Shown here: positions 59,272 to 64,000 of the stretch, in pieces
Layout of the letters: the number at the start of each line of letters is the position of its first letter
How positions within the stretch are numbered: position 1 is the stretch's first letter
Assembly (NCBI GenBank): GCA_001630475.1
Contig: KV419416.1
Location: 420,937-484,936, forward strand
Reading direction: 5' to 3'
Source of the DNA: Sistotremastrum niveocremeum HHB9708
Lineage: Eukaryota; Basidiomycota; Agaricomycetes; Sistotremastrales; Sistotremastraceae
DNA: 64,000 nt
Notes under the pieces: model-generated
The model's database searches: none
Told to the model about the DNA's origin: nothing
Seen by the model: the letters and a program-made list of their open reading frames with translations, nothing else
Position numbers and translations under genes: made by a program

Positions 59272-59940
59272 ATTTGACCTTGCTTGAGAGAGTGCCAGTG
59301 ACAGTCACAAATAGTGTTTCAAAAATGCAATGTATTATATCACTTTGACATCCCCATATTGTATCATATTGTGTCTGATAACAGTTTATTTGAAGGATGC
59401 ACACAAGTATAGCAAAAAAAAAAAAACTGACACCCATGGCTAGACCTGGGTGGTCTGCTTTCTAGTTCATGCATGGCTGCTGCTTATTTTACTCATCATA
59501 AAGATTATTTTGCTTTCCTGCTATGGATGCTGCTGTGTTCTTTTATACTTCTTTGGCACTGATGTAATTAGATAGGAAATGACATGCCAAATCCGAGTCT
59601 AGGATACTCAGGTCCAGTTACTACATCTGAAAAAATTGGGCTCCTTTGGACTCTTATCATCTTGCTGAAAGTCCAAACAGGATAGGGTTTACCACAAGGC
59701 CATACTTGTTATACCTGGGTATTACCTGTGGTAAGATCAAGAACTGCCAGTGTGTCAGCTGCATTTGTGTATCCATCCATGCTATTCAGAGAAAGTGGAA
59801 AAGACTTCTTCTGGATTGTTCAGAAACTGAAGTCAACACTGAAGCATAGTACTCCTGCTGATTTCTGTCCCTTCTTACAAGTACCTGACTCAGAAAACAT
59901 ACTAATCCAAGTGCCACTGCCAGAGACCCTTGGTCTTCAG
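58681..59940. other. CpG-depleted segment
   Basis: By direct reading I find only three CpG dinucleotides in these 1,260 bases (near 58820, 59260 and 59593), whereas the 5' half of the same CDK8 gene has many per line. The change starts near 58500 and ends at the hairpin element at 59941. TG and CA words are frequent. This is what cytosine methylation followed by deamination leaves. 59272-59940 contains no gene. Confidence 0.8.
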
Positions 59941-60026
59941 AAAAAATTAGACCTACTAATTGTACTTTTGAGTGCTCAGGAGTACTAAAAAGTACTCAAA
60001 AGTACAATTAGTAGGTCTAATTTTTT
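59941..60026. mobile_element. Hairpin (foldback) element 1
   Basis: Arms of 36 bases, AAAAAATTAGACCTACTAAT and onward, pair with 59991-60026 with one mismatch, leaving a 14-nt loop. CAG flanks both sides and may be a target duplication. No coding capacity. It belongs to family A with elements 3 and 4. Confidence 0.75.
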
Positions 60027-60521
60027 CAGAAGCATAATCTCCGCAGGACGCAGGCCCCCATATATGGATATTTAGGGTTGAGGCACAAACTCTGGTAGCT
60101 TTGTTTCGCATACCGTCTCTGTCTCCGTCTTTCGCAGTCTTGCCTGTCATGTTGCCGTCATGCGGTAACTAGCATTTTTCTCTGGTTCCTCTCCATGACT
60201 TTTGTCCGCTTTCCTCATTTCTTCCTGACTTTGTTTTGGTTGCTTGCAAAGTTGGCAACATTGTTTCCACGTTTGTGGACACGTTCTCAAATGGTCGTTG
60301 TATTGCGCTGTGCAAACATGAGCCCTTGTCATCATGTCATACCCTGTCCCACCATGCCCTAGCTTTCTCATGTCGTTCTCATACTTAAACCCGAGGCCTA
60401 CTCTTGGAGGACTTTGTCCTCCCCTTGCCTGCAGCAATGTCCATGACCTTGCACAAGCTCAGCGGCCCTTCTGCGCCAAGCACAGTTCTCTCTTGGGCCA
60501 GATAATACCGCCTTAGGTTCC

Positions 60522-61140
60522 ATGTCCCCTCACATGCTCGGCGCATACAAGCTCCGGTTCCTTCAACGCAACGTGGAATCCCTTCCTACCCACGTTGTCA
60601 TGCAACCCGACCTTGCCAACAAGCTGTGCTCAATTTCTACCCAGGTGTTGCGCCAATATGAGGCTGACAAGCACCTGTCATCCAATTTTGAACGCATGCG
60701 CAAAGCTCTTAGCGGCAAAGCATCAGGAAAAATAAGGAGTCCTTTTTCAACTTTAGAGGACTTAAAAGTACTCCAAAGTACTCCAAAGTTGAAAAAGGAC
60801 TCCTTATTTTTCCTGATGAAGGAAACCTATCCAGCGAGCCAAACGTCAAACAGTATTTGGTGAGGATCTTCAATCTGGCGGTGGCCCTTGCCAAAGCACC
60901 ATCCGCTGCAATCACTTTTGTTGTGCCCCCCCCAATCCTCTGAAGGTGGACCATGTTGTTGTGCCTGTTATGGTTGAGATACTCGAACGACAGAGCTACT
61001 TCCTCATTCTGGAAGCAAAGTCTGAAAAGACCATGATGGAGTGTCTTTCTGAGGAATTGTCGTCCGCAGCCTCGCAGCCAGGAGGCTGGGAAATTCCTTA
61101 TGGCAGCCCCGCCAATTGGGGTTCCATCGTTGTCCAGGTA
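60522..61140 (+). pseudogene. Coding remnant interrupted by hairpin 2
   Basis: Protein-like frames lie on both sides of the hairpin at 60721: before it MLGAYKLRFLQRNVESLP and a Ser/Lys-rich stretch, after it YLVRIFNLAVALAKAPS. A second frame then takes over at a run of C near 60930 (KVDHVVVPVMVEILERQSYF, then EAKSEKTMMECLSEELSSAA). The hairpin insertion and the C-run frameshift both break it. I do not recognise the family; it could be a captured gene fragment or a decayed transposon protein. Confidence 0.4.
60721..60818. mobile_element. Hairpin (foldback) element 2
   Basis: A 98-bp element with perfect 34-base arms (CATCAGGAAAAATAAGGAGT..., 60721-60754 against 60785-60818) and a 30-nt centre containing two AGTACTCCAAAGT words. 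The end sequence differs from family A, but the layout and the AGTACTC-rich centre agree. Confidence 0.8.
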
Positions 61141-61407
61141 CGTTGCACTTCCTCTGTTCTTCAATTGTTACTAAATTACTTGAAGACCGTTACCTATATG
61201 GGACACTACTCTCAGGATCTTGCTTCCTCATCAGCGCGCTCCGGCTTTTTTTTTTTTTTATTGTCGCGATAGCCGCAGTTGGCTCCTGGTGTCCAGAGCT
61301 ATTCCGCCGGGGCCCCTGTCTCTGACTTACTTTGAAGCCATCATTGGTGGCGTCTATCGGGGCTGGCGTCATTGCAATCCCAATGCCCTGATCCAACATG
61401 ACAAAGT

Positions 61408-61509
61408 GCCTTCAGAAAAAATTAGACCTCCTATTTCCACTCTTGAGTACTCCAGAGTACTCCAGAGCGCTCAGGAGTCAAAATAGGAGGTCTAATTTTT
61501 TCTGAAGGC
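61408..61509. mobile_element. Hairpin (foldback) element 3
   Basis: A 102-bp palindrome with ends GCCTTCAGAAAAAATTAGAC. About 29 bases of each arm are perfectly complementary, and the centre holds repeated GAGTACTCCA words. Family A. Confidence 0.8.
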
Positions 61510-61740
61510 AGTCTCCAATTCTTCCAGTTTTTTATACCCCTTTCAACACACTCCCCACATAACTACTGCTGTCCCTAGTATGTCTTTTGTAGTTTTTATC
61601 TTTGATTCTATTACAATGAAGAATCACAAGCTCTTGTCCAACCAACCCACCGCGTCCACCATTTCGCAGGCTTGGATCGGTAGAAGTGTAAGTGAACCGC
61701 AGTTGAGATCGCCTGCAAATACACTAGCTAGTACTCTGGA

Positions 61741-61790
61741 GAAAATTAGACCTAGTACTCAAAAGTACAATTAGTAGGTCTAATTTTTTC
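61741..61790. mobile_element. Hairpin element 4, internally deleted
   Basis: The right arm matches element 1 (AGTACTCAAAAGTACAATTA and onward to CTAATTTTTTCAG), but the left arm is reduced to GAAAATTAGACCT. It is probably a deletion derivative of a family A element. Confidence 0.65.
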
Positions 61791-61796
61791 AGAAGC

Positions 61797-63117
61797 GGCC
61801 CCTATCTTGGTCCAAACTAGTTGCGCCAGCTTTTCCCACTGCCGTGGAGTCTGCATTACAAGTTGTTCTTGTTTTTGTTTGTCTTAGACGTCGTGCCGAG
61901 CACCAGTTTGTGTTATTACACGCGTTCTTCCCGCCAATTGCCCCAATTGAGTGACTTTGTCTGAGTTTCCTCACGCGTTAGATTATAATTAGTACTTGCA
62001 GCCTTTGCATTGGTCCTGTTCTGCATCCGGCTCCCCAACACAAGTATGACTAGTTCATTTCCCTCTGTGCCAAACATTCAGTCTCCACGCTCTAGTCTTC
62101 CAACAGACCCCAGTTTTCAGGGAGTGATTAGTCAGCACCCACACTTGCGTGTCTCTTTTGCGTTGCCAACGTGCTGTTCCGTCGTTTGTAAGACAAAGTT
62201 CCAGTTTTAATCCCCGATGACCCTAGCACGGATCAGCTACATTGTTTGCATTCACGCCAGATTGGGATTTTCCCCTTCACCGGGTGTTTCCCTCGCCTAG
62301 AAGACGCCACGCCCACGAGATCAGCCCTGCAGGAGCTCTTTTTGAGGTCTCAAACTTTACCACACGTTTAGATTGGCAGTTGACCAAAATAATGTGTTCC
62401 CCAGCTCCACCAACTTCTTAATTTGAACCTCTGATTTGCGCATTCATCTAAGCAGAGTAAGAATGCCCTCAAACAAATGGCGTCAATACGCGGAGCGGCA
62501 CCACCACAACCTGTTGATTGGATCCAAGAATGACACTGGCATTAGTGTTGCCCTCAAACTACAAGTCATGAGTTTCCTTGTCTAGCATCCCCTCCCGAAG
62601 CGTCACCGGCTTCCTATTGGCTTCTCACCTCTGCTCCAATCAATCGTCCAATCTGCGTCGTTCTTCACATCCATCTTTGCCGCCCCTGAAACTGAATGAC
62701 CCTTTTCATGCTAGTCGCCAATATCCGCCATGGGTCTCAATTTTTTTGGGGGCGCGCGAATTCTAAGGCTTGTTTATTTTCAACCTCACTCGTGTCACTT
62801 TCCCCAAGTTGCCAATGACATCCATTTGCCGACAGACAGCCGCACTTTTTTTCTGCTCCTCTTATGGAGTTCCTGCGTCCCTGAGTTTACCTCTTGTCAT
62901 CTGCTTGCAGCGCAGCCATTTTGTCATCCAGCATCGGTTCTCTGTTTCAGTCCCGGTCAAAATGGGATATGGTTGGCAATGTTAGCAGTGGACAGTTCTA
63001 GAGGTTCAATGCAACACTGGAATTCCCAACATGAGTGCAACAGTTAAGGAGCACTGGGAATTCCAACTCAGCTATATACCCGGAACTTTAGGGCAGGGCT
63101 AATATGCAAACAAGGCT
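61797..63117. other. Gene-poor, probably decayed repeat sequence
   Basis: About 1.3 kb without an ORF I can support. Short frames with protein-like runs exist near 62220-62340, but each is broken by stops. Near 63018-63065 two inverted copies of a GGAATTCC-containing word (ACTGGAATTCCCAAC and ACTGGGAATTCCAAC) surround a short stretch and could mark a retrotransposon end. Unresolved. Confidence 0.4.
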
Positions 63118-64000
63118 CTACAGCCTCAGGGAAAATAGGGAAAAATATGAGAAAATTACTAGAGGGTATAATGAAGTCAAAGAGGAAGAAGGGATGTCAG
63201 AACACAATTCTACGGATGGAGTGGTGGATGGGAAGGAGTAGGTGAGGCGCATGTCCAGAGTGCCCTTGAGATATCTGAAGAGGTGTTTGACTGCGTTCCA
63301 ATGCTGAAGACCAGGGCAAGTGTTGAAACGGGCAAGGACACCAACAGCATAGGCAATGTCTGGACGAGTGGCGGTGGTGAGATATTGGAGGGAACCAACA
63401 GCATGAATATATGGAATGTTGCGCATCTCCTCACGCTCTGCATCTGTCTGAGGTGCCATGGACTTGGATAGGATGATGGATGGATTCATGGGAGTGGCGA
63501 CAGTGCTGCAGTCAGACATGTTATAGTGCTCCAGCATGTCAAGGATGTATTGTCGTTGGGAAAGGTGAATGGTCCTGTTGGCACAGTCACGTTCCACTTT
63601 GACAGCAAGGAAGAAGCAAGTGGGACCAAGGTCGCGAAGCTTGAAGCGCTTCTTGAGCTCATCCTTGACCCATTGAGTGTTGATGGACTTGGGAGCAGCA
63701 ATGAGGATGTCATCGACATAGGCAGGGAGGATGATGCGGATGTTGTCCTTGCGGAAGATCCAGACACTGCTGTCAGACTGTACCTTGGTGAATCCCATGC
63801 TCTGCAACTCCTTGTCCAACTTCTCATGCCAAATGCGCCCAGACTGCTTCAGACCATAGAGACCCTGCCTCAGCAGCAACACATCATCTGGCTCACCCTG
63901 GTGGAATCCTGGGATCTGGCGCATGTAGACGGGAGTGTCGAGTTTGCCATAGAGGAAGGCAGTGGAGATGTCAATGCTTTCAAGTTCCAGATCTTCCTTG
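63118..64000 (-). mobile_element. Ty1/copia retrotransposon, reverse transcriptase part (runs off right edge)
   Basis: The minus-strand frame is open to the window edge. It reads LESIDISTAFLYGKLDTPVY, QGLYGLKQSGRIWHEKLDKE, the catalytic YVDDILIAAP, LRDLGPTCFFLAVKVERD, YILDMLEHYNMSDCSTVATP, VGSLQYLTTATRPDIAYAVG and HWNAVKHLFRYLKGTLDMRL. These are the RVT_2 landmarks of copia elements. After LTYS the frame degenerates and stops at 63118, so RNase H is missing and the element is truncated on this side. The N-terminal Gag, protease and integrase, if present, lie beyond 64000. Confidence 0.88.

Noticed and set aside
60709-61164. 151-codon minus-strand ORF across hairpin 2
   Set aside because: Runs through the palindrome, which is open in both directions; the plus strand has the more protein-like sequence.
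1-64000. tRNA, rRNA and CRISPR arrays
   Set aside because: Looked for T-loop words, cloverleaf-like stems and regular spaced repeats by eye and found none; a covariance-model scan would be needed to exclude small RNAs.

Overview
The window is nuclear DNA of a filamentous basidiomycete, very probably a wood-decaying Agaricomycete. Three things point there: intron-dense genes with introns of about 45-70 nt, two glyoxal oxidase (copper radical oxidase) genes together with secreted CBM1 (cellulose-binding) proteins, and typical agaricomycete F-box families. The class is an inference; no rRNA or other taxonomic marker is present. I rebuilt exon structures by hand from GT/GC..AG sites, reading-frame continuity and family knowledge. 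Most real genes are multi-exon, so simple ORFs show only pieces of them.

Layout. (1) 1-8.4 kb and 19.7-30.2 kb form a lineage-specific accessory region. A block of two F-box genes, an acidic multi-pass membrane protein and a mini CBM1 protein (order A-, B-, TM+, CBM1-) occurs at 1-6.4 kb. It recurs in inverted orientation at 19.7-26.2 kb (CBM1+, TM-, F-box+, F-box+). A third, partial unit (CBM1+, F-box+) lies at 28.2-30.2 kb, and an extra diverged F-box gene lies at 7.1-8.4 kb. (2) 8.7-16.6 kb, between the arms, is an island of ordinary genes: an unrelated F-box protein, NEDD8, an AlkB-like dioxygenase, SAP18 with an RS tail, a NADAR-domain protein and a small secreted Cys-rich protein, plus a MITE. 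16.6-19.7 kb looks empty. (3) 31.2-59.3 kb is a compact, conserved gene run, often in divergent pairs: TPR-SET protein, hotdog thioesterase, a possibly frameshifted hypothetical gene, class I histone deacetylase, glyoxal oxidase 1, mitochondrial methionine aminopeptidase, mitochondrial uL13, glyoxal oxidase 2, a small secreted protein, F-box, exosome RRP43, F-box, TAF4, a nuclear hypothetical protein, NUP42-like nucleoporin, CHS5 and CDK8. (4) 59.3-64 kb is gene-poor: a CpG-depleted stretch, a family of about 85-100 bp perfect hairpin elements, decayed coding remnants and a truncated Ty1/copia reverse transcriptase running off the right edge.

How it fits together. Several genes belong to chromatin and transcription control (HDAC, SAP18, TAF4, CDK8, SET). 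Others concern ubiquitin-like modification (NEDD8, which activates cullin-RING ligases, and nine F-box candidates that would serve as cullin-1 adaptors), cell-wall synthesis (CHS5) and extracellular oxidation of plant-wall products (glyoxal oxidases, CBM1 proteins). The most unusual elements are the inverted F-box/TM/CBM1 block, four GCAAGT-type GC-AG introns, a 4-nt microexon, and the CpG-depleted 3' end of CDK8 next to the hairpin elements.
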